DNA from: Syntrophaceae bacterium UBA2280
GTDB taxonomy: Bacteria > Desulfobacterota > Syntrophia > Syntrophales > Smithellaceae
Reading direction: 5' to 3'
Assembly: GCA_002347685.1 (NCBI GenBank)
Contig: DDWS01000014.1
Location: 49,614 to 113,613, forward strand
DNA length: 64,000 nucleotides
The notes below the pieces were generated by a model. It saw only the letters and a list, made by a program, of their open reading frames with translations, ran no database searches and had not been told where the DNA came from. Both the position numbers and the translations under genes were made by a program. Positions within the stretch are counted from its first letter, which is position 1, and each line of letters starts with the position of its first letter. Below are positions 51,821 through 59,925 of this stretch, one piece after another.

Positions 51821-52630
51821 ATGATGTTTATGATAATAAATAAAATGCCTCTGAAAATCCTGATCACAGGGACGGTCTTTTTCTTGTCTTTCCTGTTGCT
51901 GCCCGTTGATAGTACAGCGTCAGGCTGGTATGTGCGCGGGGCGCTTGGCTACGAATATTCGCTGACGTCAAATTTTTCCGACACCGATTGTGCATCAACC
52001 AACCCACCGGCGCTGTTTGGCTGTGTGAACGGCAGCGATGGACAGCCAATCGGCGCCTATGGGGATTTCGGCCATTTTCCGCTTGCGGAATTAGCCGTGG
52101 GACGGCAGTTTCTGCCCTGGCTGCGGGCTGATCTGGCCGTCTCCTACCGTTTCAACATGGACTACGAAGGCAACGCCAATTTTCTTTCGGTGGGCCTAAG
52201 CCAACCGGTTTTTGCCAAAGCCGATTCCCTGACCGGCATGGCCAATGTCTTCATCGACATCAACGGTTTTTTCAAACCGGGCACCCTGTGGCGCTTTCAG
52301 CCATACGCAGGCGGCGGTGTCGGACTTGCTTACAACCGGATCGGCGAGATGACTTTTTTGTTTCCCGAAAATCCCGGCGCCCATAAAATCAGCGCTACAC
52401 CCTCCGGCGACCGGAAGGACTTCGCCTTCATGCTGGCCGTCGGCACCGGATTTGCGCTCACCGAGAAACTCATCCTGGATGTCGCCTGGCGCTACTTCGA
52501 CCTGGGCCGCGTGGAAACCTCGCCCGGCAATATGTTTATGGACATCCGTCCCGAGGGAATCGCCATCAGCAGCATCGAGTCACGCCTGCGCTCACACGGC
52601 GTGACACTGGGCCTGCGGTATCATTTCTAG
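51821..52630 (+). CDS. Outer-membrane beta-barrel protein (OmpA-barrel/opacity-like)
   Basis: The 269-residue protein has a signal peptide (ILITGTVFFLSFLLLPVDST) and then alternating strands: WYVRGALGYEYS, LRADLAVSYRFNMDY, PYAGGGVGLAYNRI, DFAFMLAVGTGFAL, LILDVAWRYFDLG. The protein ends VTLGLRYHF with the terminal Phe used by the BAM complex. This is an eight-stranded barrel of the OmpA/opacity type with no periplasmic domain. One disulphide is possible in the DTDCASTNPPALFGCVNG loop. Its ligand is unknown. Confidence 0.88.
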   Translation: MMFMIINKMPLKILITGTVFFLSFLLLPVDSTASGWYVRGALGYEYSLTSNFSDTDCASTNPPALFGCVNGSDGQPIGAYGDFGHFPLAELAVGRQFLPWLRADLAVSYRFNMDYEGNANFLSVGLSQPVFAKADSLTGMANVFIDINGFFKPGTLWRFQPYAGGGVGLAYNRIGEMTFLFPENPGAHKISATPSGDRKDFAFMLAVGTGFALTEKLILDVAWRYFDLGRVETSPGNMFMDIRPEGIAISSIESRLRSHGVTLGLRYHF

Positions 52631-52670
52631 GAATGGTGGATGGTGGATAGTGTATGGTTCATAAAAACAT

Positions 52671-52697
52671 ACACCTCACTCCTGACACCTCACTCCT
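52671..52697. repeat. Tandem 13-base direct repeat
   Basis: ACACCTCACTCCT occurs twice (52671-52683 and 52685-52697) with one base between. A second short tandem, ATGGTGG twice (52633-52646), lies just before. Both sit in the space between the outer-membrane barrel and the aminopeptidase. Confidence 0.6.
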
Positions 52698-52776
52698 TTG
52701 TTTAATTTCTTGCCTATCAAAGCGTTTCCTAGTAAAAAAAACCGGTCAGAATTCACGACCCACGAAAGGATAACAT

Positions 52777-53976
52777 ATGCTGAGCGAAAGGAATCTTGAA
52801 AAGTATGCCGATGTGCTCCTCTGGGCGCTCAATATGGCAAAGAAAAAACCTCTCAAGAAAAACGACATTGTACTGATTCAATACGATCTTCCGGCGCTGC
52901 GGTTGACAGAAATCCTCCACGCACGGCTGCTCGACATGGGTGCGCGGCCCGTGCAGCGCATAGCCGCCACTTATCGTATGGAACTGAACTTCTATCAGAA
53001 GGCCAATCCCCGACAACTTACCTTTATCGCTCCCGGGGATGAAGAACTCTACAAAAACATTTCCGGAAGGATTTATCTGCACGCGCCGGAATCGCTCACC
53101 CACCTCAAAGGCATCGATCCGATGAAAATCGGCAAGGCCATCGTTGCCCGCAAAGTTCTCAAAGACATTCTCGACCACCGCGAAGAGCAGCGTAAATACA
53201 GCTGGACGCTTTGCCTGCTCCCAACGCGGGAACTGGCGTGCCAGGCTAAAATGCCGCTTGCACAGTACACTTCCCAGATCGTCAAAGGCTGTTATCTCGA
53301 CTCGGATGACCCCATCTCCGAGTGGCGGCACATTCACAAAGAGGTCACGGGGATCAAAAAGAAACTGTCCTCCCTTCCGGTCAAGTATTACCACCTGGAA
53401 TCGGCCCACATGGATTTGCGGATCACGCCGGGTGAGCGACGCAAGTGGGCGGGCGTTTCCGGACACAACGTGCCGAGCTTCGAGGTGTTTGTCTCGCCTG
53501 ACTGGCGCGGGACCGAAGGCGTTTATTTTGCCAACCTCCCCTCCTTCCGCAGCGGCAACTACGTCAAAGACGTCCGTATCACATTTGCCAAAGGCAAAGC
53601 CGTGAAGGTCGAAGCCAGTGAGGGTGAGGCGTTTGTGAAAAAGCAACTGGCCATGGACGCGGGCGCGTGCCGGCTGGGCGAATTTTCTCTAACCGACAAG
53701 CGGTTTTCACGGATCGACCGCTTCATGGCGGAAACACTCTTCGATGAAAATTTCGGCGGGAAAGAAGGAAACTGTCACATCGCTTTGGGTTCGTCTTACA
53801 GCGACACGTTTTCCGGCGATCCGGCGCAACTGACGCAGGCGCTCAAGAAGAAACTGGGTTTCAACGACTCCGCCCTTCACTGGGACCTGGTCAATACCGA
53901 ACCCAAGACGGTCACGGCACACCTGACAAACGGCAAAAATCTTCTCATCTACGACCGGGGCATATTTCAAATTTAG
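52777..53976 (+). CDS. M29-family metallo-aminopeptidase
   Basis: The 399-residue protein matches the thermophilic aminopeptidase family M29 (AmpS/PepS). Metal and catalytic residues are in place: Glu236 in VPSFEVFVSP, Glu302 in ACRLGEFSL, His334 and Tyr341 in CHIALGSSY, and His368 and Asp370 in LHWDLV. M29 enzymes are cytoplasmic and clip N-terminal residues using a two-metal site. Ribosome site AAAGGA. It stands alone, with short repeated words in the space before it. Confidence 0.9.
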   Translation: MLSERNLEKYADVLLWALNMAKKKPLKKNDIVLIQYDLPALRLTEILHARLLDMGARPVQRIAATYRMELNFYQKANPRQLTFIAPGDEELYKNISGRIYLHAPESLTHLKGIDPMKIGKAIVARKVLKDILDHREEQRKYSWTLCLLPTRELACQAKMPLAQYTSQIVKGCYLDSDDPISEWRHIHKEVTGIKKKLSSLPVKYYHLESAHMDLRITPGERRKWAGVSGHNVPSFEVFVSPDWRGTEGVYFANLPSFRSGNYVKDVRITFAKGKAVKVEASEGEAFVKKQLAMDAGACRLGEFSLTDKRFSRIDRFMAETLFDENFGGKEGNCHIALGSSYSDTFSGDPAQLTQALKKKLGFNDSALHWDLVNTEPKTVTAHLTNGKNLLIYDRGIFQI

Positions 53977-54088
53977 GAAACATGTCACAGGGAACAAGCT
54001 GATGAAGGACTGTTTCCATGGTGCAGACCGCCGCGTTGGCTTTTTGATCGCGCAAAACAGCAATCGTCATCCCTCGTGCTTTTCTATC

Positions 54089-54116
54089 TTGACAACCATG
54101 CACGATTCAGAATAAG
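54089..54116 (+). promoter_or_regulatory. Possible promoter of the Mrp antiporter operon
   Basis: TTGACA (54089-54094) and AATAAG (54111-54116) with a 16-base spacer lie about 85 bases before the TTG start of mrpE. The -10 box is poor, so confidence is modest. Confidence 0.45.
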
Positions 54117-54199
54117 TGTAGAAAATAAAATCGGCTAGGCTATGTTTTTATGGGGATTTCGGCCATTTTTGAGCTAAAACCTGGAGGGGGAATCCGGTC

Positions 54200-54754
54200 T
54201 TGAAAAGTATCCCGGCAAGGACGAGAAATTACATCATTTTGATGATCCTGTTCTGGCTTGTACTGAGCATCCGCTTCGATGTGCTCCACGTCACTTTGGG
54301 CATCATTTCCGTCGTCTTCGTTTTCCTGTTGCACAGAAAGCTCCTGCTTGTGGATTTTTTCCCGGCCGGAAAAAATTCTCCGGGCATTCGAACCGCCTGG
54401 TTTCTTTTTTCTTATTTGCCCTGGCTGATCTGGCAGATCATTACCTCCAGTTTCCATGTCGCCCATGTCATCCTTTCGCCCCGCAGGCTGATGAACCCTT
54501 CCCTGGTTCGTTTCAAAACAAACCTGCCGACCATGACATCGAAGGTCATCCTGGGAACTTCAATCACGCTCACACCGGGGACATTGACGCTGGATATCCA
54601 GGGGGACGAATTCTGGATTCACGCCCTGACCAGCGATGCCTATGCCGCCATTGAGAATGGTGATTTACCCGATCGCGTCGGGCGTCTCTACAGTCCGAAA
54701 GCGAAAAAAGCGATCACCGAAATTGAAATCGTCAGATTGCCAGGCAGGTCCTGA
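54200..54754 (+). CDS. mrpE: Na+/H+ antiporter subunit E (MrpE/MbhA-like)
   Basis: A 184-residue membrane protein starting at TTG behind a GGAGGGGG site. Two or three helices (NYIILMILFWLVLSI, LGIISVVFVFLLHR) are followed by the MrpE pattern SKVILGTSITLTPGTLTLDI and a cytoplasmic region FWIHALTSD. MrpE is needed for assembly and stability of the Mrp complex. It is first of a ten-gene operon and its TGA overlaps the start of mrpF (TGATG). Confidence 0.92.
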   Translation: MKSIPARTRNYIILMILFWLVLSIRFDVLHVTLGIISVVFVFLLHRKLLLVDFFPAGKNSPGIRTAWFLFSYLPWLIWQIITSSFHVAHVILSPRRLMNPSLVRFKTNLPTMTSKVILGTSITLTPGTLTLDIQGDEFWIHALTSDAYAAIENGDLPDRVGRLYSPKAKKAITEIEIVRLPGRS

Positions 54755-55026
54755 TGCAATCCTTTTTCATATACATATCGGTTATTTTAACCATCATCAT
54801 CCTGATCCCGCTGTATCGCGTGTACATCGGACCGAGCATCTATGACCGGGTACTCGGCGCGGGCAGCATCGGCACAAAAACCCTGGTTCTCATCTGCCTG
54901 ATCGGCTTCGCGTTCGACCGGTTTGACATGTTTCTGGACATTACCATTGCCTACGCGGTCTTGAATTTCATCGGTGTTTTGGCCATGGCGAAGTACCTGA
55001 ATTCCATGAGAGGGAAAAATGAGTGA
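54754..55026 (+). CDS. mrpF: Antiporter subunit F (MrpF/MbhB-like)
   Basis: A 90-residue protein with three helices and the MrpF signature IGPSIYDRVLGAGSIGTKTL. It contains the conserved Asp/Arg in the cytoplasmic loop and DITIAYAVLNFIGVLA in helix three. In Mrp complexes this subunit lies beside MrpG and the MrpA C-terminus. It overlaps neighbours on both sides. Confidence 0.93.
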   Translation: MQSFFIYISVILTIIILIPLYRVYIGPSIYDRVLGAGSIGTKTLVLICLIGFAFDRFDMFLDITIAYAVLNFIGVLAMAKYLNSMRGKNE

Positions 55027-55360
55027 GATTCAAAGCATTGCGGCTATGATCCTGATCAGCATCGGCACCTTCTTTCTGTTTGTGGGCAGCTGGGGCATCG
55101 TCAGGCTTCCTGACTTCTATTCACGAACGCATGCGGTTAGCTTGAGCGACACGATGGGAATCATCCTGGTACTCGGAGGCCTGATGGTTTATGAAGGTTT
55201 CACCCTGCAAAGCGCAAAGCTTTTCATCGCGATTGTATTTATGGCCCTGGCAGGCCCTACCGGGTCTCACGCCATAGCCCGCGCGGCTTTCCGGGCCGGC
55301 TTAAAACCCTTATTCAGCGGCGGAAGGAAAGAGAAGGAAACCGATGCAACCGGAACTTGA
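55019..55360 (+). CDS. mrpG: Antiporter subunit G (MrpG/MbhC-like)
   Basis: A 113-residue protein with three helices and the MrpG motif RLPDFYSRTHAVSLSDTMGI. The polar histidine/aspartate-containing helix is conserved across Mrp and membrane-bound hydrogenase modules. Ends with ALAGPTGSHAIARAAFRAG and a charged tail. It overlaps mrpF by eight bases and the next gene by 17 bases. Confidence 0.93.
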   Translation: MSEIQSIAAMILISIGTFFLFVGSWGIVRLPDFYSRTHAVSLSDTMGIILVLGGLMVYEGFTLQSAKLFIAIVFMALAGPTGSHAIARAAFRAGLKPLFSGGRKEKETDATGT

Positions 55361-55916
55361 AATCACGCTGCCCTTTTTTATCCTCATCACGGCCTGGCTT
55401 GCCATCGTTGCGAAAAACCTTCTCACGGCGGCAGTCGCCCTGACGGTTTTCAGTTTTTTGATGGCTCTGGCATTCGTCTCCATGGGCGCTGTGGATGTCG
55501 GCTTTACCGAAGCTGTGGTAGGCGCCGGGGTCACGGGCGTTTTCATCATTGTTGTCATCTTCAAGACCGCGCGCAGAACCCAGGACAGGTCCGACATGCG
55601 TTTCAAATACCTCAAGGGGCTGGCCATTGCCGCCTTCGGGGCGCTGCTGATTTACGGATCAACGGCTTTACCGATCAGAGGGGATGCCGACCCCCCCATG
55701 AACCGGCCAATCAGTTTGATCGGATCGGTCAACGCGGCATCGTATTATATTCAAAACGCCTACAAAGACGCGGAAACGCCCAATATGGTCACCGTGATTC
55801 TCGCCGATTACCGCGGATATGATACGCTCGGAGAGGTCATCGTCATTCTTGCGGCGGGACTGATCTGCTTTTTACTTTTAAGAAAACAGGGGAGACAACG
55901 TGAGATCCAGAGATGA
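55344..55916 (+). CDS. MbhD/MbhE-like protein (detached C-terminal part of MrpA)
   Basis: The 190-residue protein joins a DUF4040 (MbhD-like) segment of three helices with Glu in VGFTEAVVGAGVTGVFII to an MbhE-like segment. That second part ends in NMVTVILADYRGYDTLGEV, the sequence normally found at the MrpA C-terminus or MrpB start. In Mrp of Bacillus these parts are fused to the NuoL-like MrpA. Here they are a free subunit before MrpB, as in archaeal membrane-bound hydrogenase modules. It overlaps genes on both sides. Confidence 0.9.
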   Translation: MQPELEITLPFFILITAWLAIVAKNLLTAAVALTVFSFLMALAFVSMGAVDVGFTEAVVGAGVTGVFIIVVIFKTARRTQDRSDMRFKYLKGLAIAAFGALLIYGSTALPIRGDADPPMNRPISLIGSVNAASYYIQNAYKDAETPNMVTVILADYRGYDTLGEVIVILAAGLICFLLLRKQGRQREIQR

Positions 55917-56349
55917 CAGCCCGATTGTTTTAATCGTGAGCAGGGCACTTTGCCCATTCATCATGCTTTTCGGAGCCTATGTAATTACCCACGGGCATTA
56001 CAGCCCCGGAGGCGGATTCCAGGGAGGCGCCATGCTCGCGGCAGGTGTTCTGCTCATCCGTCTGACTGCGGGAAGCCAGATATCGGAGATCCTTTTCAAA
56101 AGGTCATGGGGAACGCCGGCAGGTGTCTCGGGCGTCTTTATTTTTTTCGCTGTGGGATTGACCGCCATGTTTTTCGGCGGAGAATTTCTCAACTATGATT
56201 ACTTTTTCATTCCGACTGTAACGGGCCCGATGCTTAGGTCCGCAAGTATCCTGATCATCGAGATCGGCGTTGGTCTGGCCGTGATGGGCATCCTGGTCTC
56301 TATTTACGACGATCTCATGGAAGAAGACCCCAAGAGAGGGGATATCTAA
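55900..56349 (+). CDS. mrpB: Antiporter subunit B (MrpB/MbhF-like)
   Basis: A 149-residue protein with four helices and the MrpB signature LFGAYVITHGHYSPGGGFQGGAML, whose His and Gly-rich loop is conserved. It ends GVGLAVMGILVSIYDDLMEE. It overlaps the preceding gene by 17 bases and precedes mrpC by two. Confidence 0.94.
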   Translation: MRSRDDSPIVLIVSRALCPFIMLFGAYVITHGHYSPGGGFQGGAMLAAGVLLIRLTAGSQISEILFKRSWGTPAGVSGVFIFFAVGLTAMFFGGEFLNYDYFFIPTVTGPMLRSASILIIEIGVGLAVMGILVSIYDDLMEEDPKRGDI

Positions 56350-56351
56350 GA

Positions 56352-56723
56352 ATGGAATCAATACTCGGTCACTATGTCTACTGGGTCATCATCGCGCTTT
56401 TGTGCATCGGCCTCTACGCGATCATGTTTAAAAAGAACCTGGTGAAGCAGGTCATCGGCCTGTCCATTTTCCAGACATCCGTCATCCTTTTCTGGGTGAG
56501 CAGCGCCGTCAAGTGGAACGCCACGGTTCCCATTTACGATCCTGCCTATCCACTGGAGACGACGGCGCTGTATATCAACCCGCTGCCTCACACCCTGATG
56601 CTGACGGCGATTGTCGTGGGCGTGGCAACTTTGGGCGTGGCGTTCGCGCTGCTCATTATTATTTTTAGACGTCACAGAACACTCAACGAAGATAAACTGA
56701 TAGAAAACATGAAAGAATGGTAA
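56352..56723 (+). CDS. mrpC: Antiporter subunit C (MrpC/MbhG, NuoK-like)
   Basis: A 123-residue three-helix protein of the NuoK family: LCIGLYAIMFKKNLVKQVIG, then the Asn/Pro-rich LYINPLPHTLMLTAIVVGVA. A conserved Lys and Thr/Glu-region help proton coupling in the antiporter chain. It overlaps the start of mrpD by seven bases. Confidence 0.94.
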   Translation: MESILGHYVYWVIIALLCIGLYAIMFKKNLVKQVIGLSIFQTSVILFWVSSAVKWNATVPIYDPAYPLETTALYINPLPHTLMLTAIVVGVATLGVAFALLIIIFRRHRTLNEDKLIENMKEW

Positions 56724-58219
56724 AGAACGCTCCGATACTCATCCCTGTCGTCTATTTGACGGCATGCCTGGTGATCGCCCTGATTCGACCCAGATTCCGC
56801 CACTTCGCCTACCCCGTAACGCTGGTGGCTGTTTCGCTGGCGTCCGCCATATCCATAGGCATGCTCTGTCTTGTGATCCAGTATGGCATCATGCGATATC
56901 AATTCGGCGGCTGGGTTCCTCCAATCGGTATCGAATATGTAATTGATCCTCTATCGGGATTTGTCCTGGTTGTCATCAATGCAGTCGCGTGCCTGGTCTT
57001 AATTCATTCTCTCAATGTCAACAAAGTCGAAATGGACCAGAGACTGGTTCCCTATTACGCCGTGGTCATGCTGTTCATGCTGGGACTCAACGGCATGGTT
57101 CTGACAGGCGATTTTTTTAATCTGTTCGTCTTTCTGGAAATTTCGTCCCTGGCCGCTTACGGCTTGATCGCGGTAGGCTCGAAAGGCTCGGCTTTTGCGG
57201 CTTTCCGCTATCTGATCCTCGGAACGGTAGGAGCTTCTCTTTACCTGCTGGGTCTGGGTTTCCTGTACCTGAAAACAGGTTCTCTGAACATGGCCGATCT
57301 CGCCGCCATCATTCCTTTCGTGCAACCTCAGAAAGATCCGGCACTGATCATCGCACTGGTCCTGATGACGACCGGCATCTGCATCAAGATGGCGATCGTT
57401 CCGCTTCACGGCTGGCTGCCCGACGCATACACCCTGGCCCCTTCCGTGACGTCATCGCTGATCGCTCCGATCGGAACGAAAGTGGCCGCTTATGTCCTGA
57501 TTCGGATGCTTTTCGGCGTTTATGGTGTGGATGTCATCAGCCGTGAATTCCCGATTACCTTCGTGCTGGGATGGCTTGCCGCCGCCGGTATTATATATGG
57601 GTCCGTCATGGCCATCGCCCAGACAGAATTGAAGCGCATGCTCGCATACAGCAGCGTCGCGCAGGTGGGCTATATCGGGCTGGGCATCAGCATGGCCAAC
57701 CCTTTGGGGCTGATCGGCGCCGTGCTCCACGTGCTCAACCACGCCGTCATGAAGGCCTGCCTGTTTCTCGTCGCGGCAAACCTGAGAATCCAGACGGGCC
57801 ATTCCGATATTTCACGGTTTGATCATACTTACCGCGTTAAAATGCCATGGACCATGGCAGCCTTCACCGTTGCCGCCATCTCGATGATCGGCCTTCCGCC
57901 ACTGGCCGGGTTTTTCAGTAAATGGTATCTTGCCCTGGGGGCTATTGAAAACTCTCAATGGATTTTTCTCGGAGTGATTCTTGTCAGCAGCCTGCTCAAC
58001 GCCGTTTATTTTTTCAGAATCATCGAAAAGGTGTACATGAAATCTCCCGGGGATCATGCGGCCAAAGAAGAACCCGCCGTCAAATTCGGCAGCGTCGAAC
58101 CAGCCTTGTCCATGCTCGTTCCCACGATTGTCTTCGCTGTGCTGCTGATCGGGCTCGGTCTGTTCAACGCGCTGATCGTCACCCGACTGATTTTACCCAT
58201 GCTGCCTCCGGGGATGTAA
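56717..58219 (+). CDS. mrpD: Antiporter subunit D (MrpD, NuoN/M-like)
   Basis: A 500-residue protein with 13-14 helices of the NuoL/M/N antiporter fold. Conserved charges are Glu141 in FLEISSLAAYG (helix 5 class) and Lys224 in CIKMAIVPLHGWLPDAY (helix 7 class), with HVLNHAVMKACLFLVAANL carrying the later His/Lys. This subunit is a main ion path of Mrp. It ends four bases before the next paralogue. Confidence 0.94.
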   Translation: MVKNAPILIPVVYLTACLVIALIRPRFRHFAYPVTLVAVSLASAISIGMLCLVIQYGIMRYQFGGWVPPIGIEYVIDPLSGFVLVVINAVACLVLIHSLNVNKVEMDQRLVPYYAVVMLFMLGLNGMVLTGDFFNLFVFLEISSLAAYGLIAVGSKGSAFAAFRYLILGTVGASLYLLGLGFLYLKTGSLNMADLAAIIPFVQPQKDPALIIALVLMTTGICIKMAIVPLHGWLPDAYTLAPSVTSSLIAPIGTKVAAYVLIRMLFGVYGVDVISREFPITFVLGWLAAAGIIYGSVMAIAQTELKRMLAYSSVAQVGYIGLGISMANPLGLIGAVLHVLNHAVMKACLFLVAANLRIQTGHSDISRFDHTYRVKMPWTMAAFTVAAISMIGLPPLAGFFSKWYLALGAIENSQWIFLGVILVSSLLNAVYFFRIIEKVYMKSPGDHAAKEEPAVKFGSVEPALSMLVPTIVFAVLLIGLGLFNALIVTRLILPMLPPGM

Positions 58220-58222
58220 AGA

Positions 58223-59719
58223 ATGAATGACCTGACCTACATTTCATATATTCCACTTTGGGCCGTGCTGGTTTCCCTGGCTGCAGTTCCTCTGATTCTG
58301 ATGAGTTCCCGAAAACCCAATCTTCGTGAAACCTGGACGCTTCTGGCAGCGGGGATCAAATTCCTCCTGGTTTTTTCATTGCTTCCGGGAGCTCTGGAGG
58401 GAAAAAGCGCCGTCATCGGTCTTCTTGAAATTTCTCCCGGTGTCGATCTGGCTCTGAAGGCGGATCCATTCGGTGTCTTCTTCGCGCTGATCTCATCGGG
58501 TCTGTGGATGTTTACGTCCATCTACTCGATCGGCTACATGCGGGGCAACCGCGAGCACAAGCAAACCCGTTATTTCGCCAGCTTCGCCGTGTGTCTGTCG
58601 GCCACCATCGGCATTGCGTTTTCGGCAAACCTGCTGACCTTCATCATCTTTTATGAAATCCTCACCATTGCCACCTACCCGCTGGTGATTCACAAGGAAA
58701 CGCGCGAAGCCATCCGCGGAGGAAGACAATATCTGCTCTATACCCTGACCGCCGGCCTGCTTCTGATCGCCGCGGCAGCCTGGACCTATATGGCGACGGG
58801 ATCCATGGAATTCAAAGCAGGCGGCTTTTTCGAGGGAACGGAATTGTCTTCGGCGGCCATGACCACCCTCTTCTTTCTATTTCTCGGAGGCGTCGGTGTC
58901 AAGGCCGGCATCATGCCGCTGCACAGCTGGCTTCCCACGGCCATGGTCGCTCCCACACCGGTCAGTGCACTTTTGCACGCCGTGGCCGTCGTCAAAGCCG
59001 GCGTGTTCGGCGTTATCCGAGTAGTGGGTTTTGTGTTCGGTCCTGAAGTGATGGCCGCTCACGGCCTGAATATTATCCTGGCCGTATTCGCCGCAACGAC
59101 CATCATTCTGGCGTCGCTTCTTGCCTTCAAGCAGGAAAACCTCAAAAGGCGACTCGCCTACTCAACGGTCGGTCATCTATCCTACATCGTTCTGGGCGCG
59201 GCCCTGTTGACGCCGTCAGGCTTCACGGGCGGACTGATGCACATCGCCACCCACGCCACCATGAAAATCACCCTTTTCTTCTGTGCCGGAGCCATTTACA
59301 TCAATCTACACAGGGAGAACATCAGCCAGCTCAACGGCATCGCAAAGATCATGCCCTGGACTATGGCGGCCTTCGTCATCGGCTCGCTGGGGCTGGCAGG
59401 CGTTCCTCCCGTCAACGGATTCGTCAGCAAATGGTATCTGGCGATGGGCGCGCTGGAGGCAGATCAGCTGGTGGTGCTGGGCATTTTTATCTTGAGCGGA
59501 TTGCTCAACGCGGGTTATTTTTTCCCGATTATTCATCGGGCGTATTTTCGCAAGGGTGAGGGCCTCAAAGGTCATAAGGAGGCATCCGCTCTGATGGTTG
59601 TTCCTCTGGTCGCCACGGCACTCCTGTCTGTGCTGATCGGATTGAGGCCCGATCTTTTCTTCCACATCTTTGAGCTGGCCGGAGGAATCGCCCGGAGCAT
59701 TACAGGAGTTGTGCCATGA
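58223..59719 (+). CDS. NuoL/M/N-type antiporter subunit (MrpA N-terminal-like)
   Basis: A 498-residue antiporter-type subunit with Glu145 in IIFYEILTIATYPLV and Lys227 in GVKAGIMPLHSWLPTAMVAP, both expected proton-path residues, plus ALLHAVAVVKAGVF. It stands where the large domain of MrpA would be needed, but is separate from the DUF4040 part. Together with the preceding and following subunits it makes three antiporter-like proteins in one operon. It overlaps the next small gene by four bases. Confidence 0.92.
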   Translation: MNDLTYISYIPLWAVLVSLAAVPLILMSSRKPNLRETWTLLAAGIKFLLVFSLLPGALEGKSAVIGLLEISPGVDLALKADPFGVFFALISSGLWMFTSIYSIGYMRGNREHKQTRYFASFAVCLSATIGIAFSANLLTFIIFYEILTIATYPLVIHKETREAIRGGRQYLLYTLTAGLLLIAAAAWTYMATGSMEFKAGGFFEGTELSSAAMTTLFFLFLGGVGVKAGIMPLHSWLPTAMVAPTPVSALLHAVAVVKAGVFGVIRVVGFVFGPEVMAAHGLNIILAVFAATTIILASLLAFKQENLKRRLAYSTVGHLSYIVLGAALLTPSGFTGGLMHIATHATMKITLFFCAGAIYINLHRENISQLNGIAKIMPWTMAAFVIGSLGLAGVPPVNGFVSKWYLAMGALEADQLVVLGIFILSGLLNAGYFFPIIHRAYFRKGEGLKGHKEASALMVVPLVATALLSVLIGLRPDLFFHIFELAGGIARSITGVVP

Positions 59720-59925
59720 AAAAATTCTGGTGGTTTCTGTTCGGTTGCGCCGCACTCATCTCTCTTGCTGTCGAAATGACGCAGGAGGCTCATCACTGGT
59801 GGGAAAAAATCCCCGGCTTTTATGTCTTTTTCGGCTTTGCCGGCTGTGTAGCCATTATCCTGATTTCCAAAGCGCTGGGGAAGCTGCTGCTCCAGAAGAA
59901 AGAGGATTACTACGATGTTCGGTAG
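59716..59925 (+). CDS. 69-residue membrane protein within the antiporter operon
   Basis: The small protein has two predicted helices, FWWFLFGCAALISLAVEM and PGFYVFFGFAGCVAIILISK, and a charged tail. Its ATG overlaps the stop codon before it (ATGA) and its end overlaps the next start by 11 bases, so it is translated as part of the operon. I recognise no named Mrp subunit; small accessory subunits of this type occur in related hydrogenase and antiporter operons. Confidence 0.75.
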   Translation: MKKFWWFLFGCAALISLAVEMTQEAHHWWEKIPGFYVFFGFAGCVAIILISKALGKLLLQKKEDYYDVR

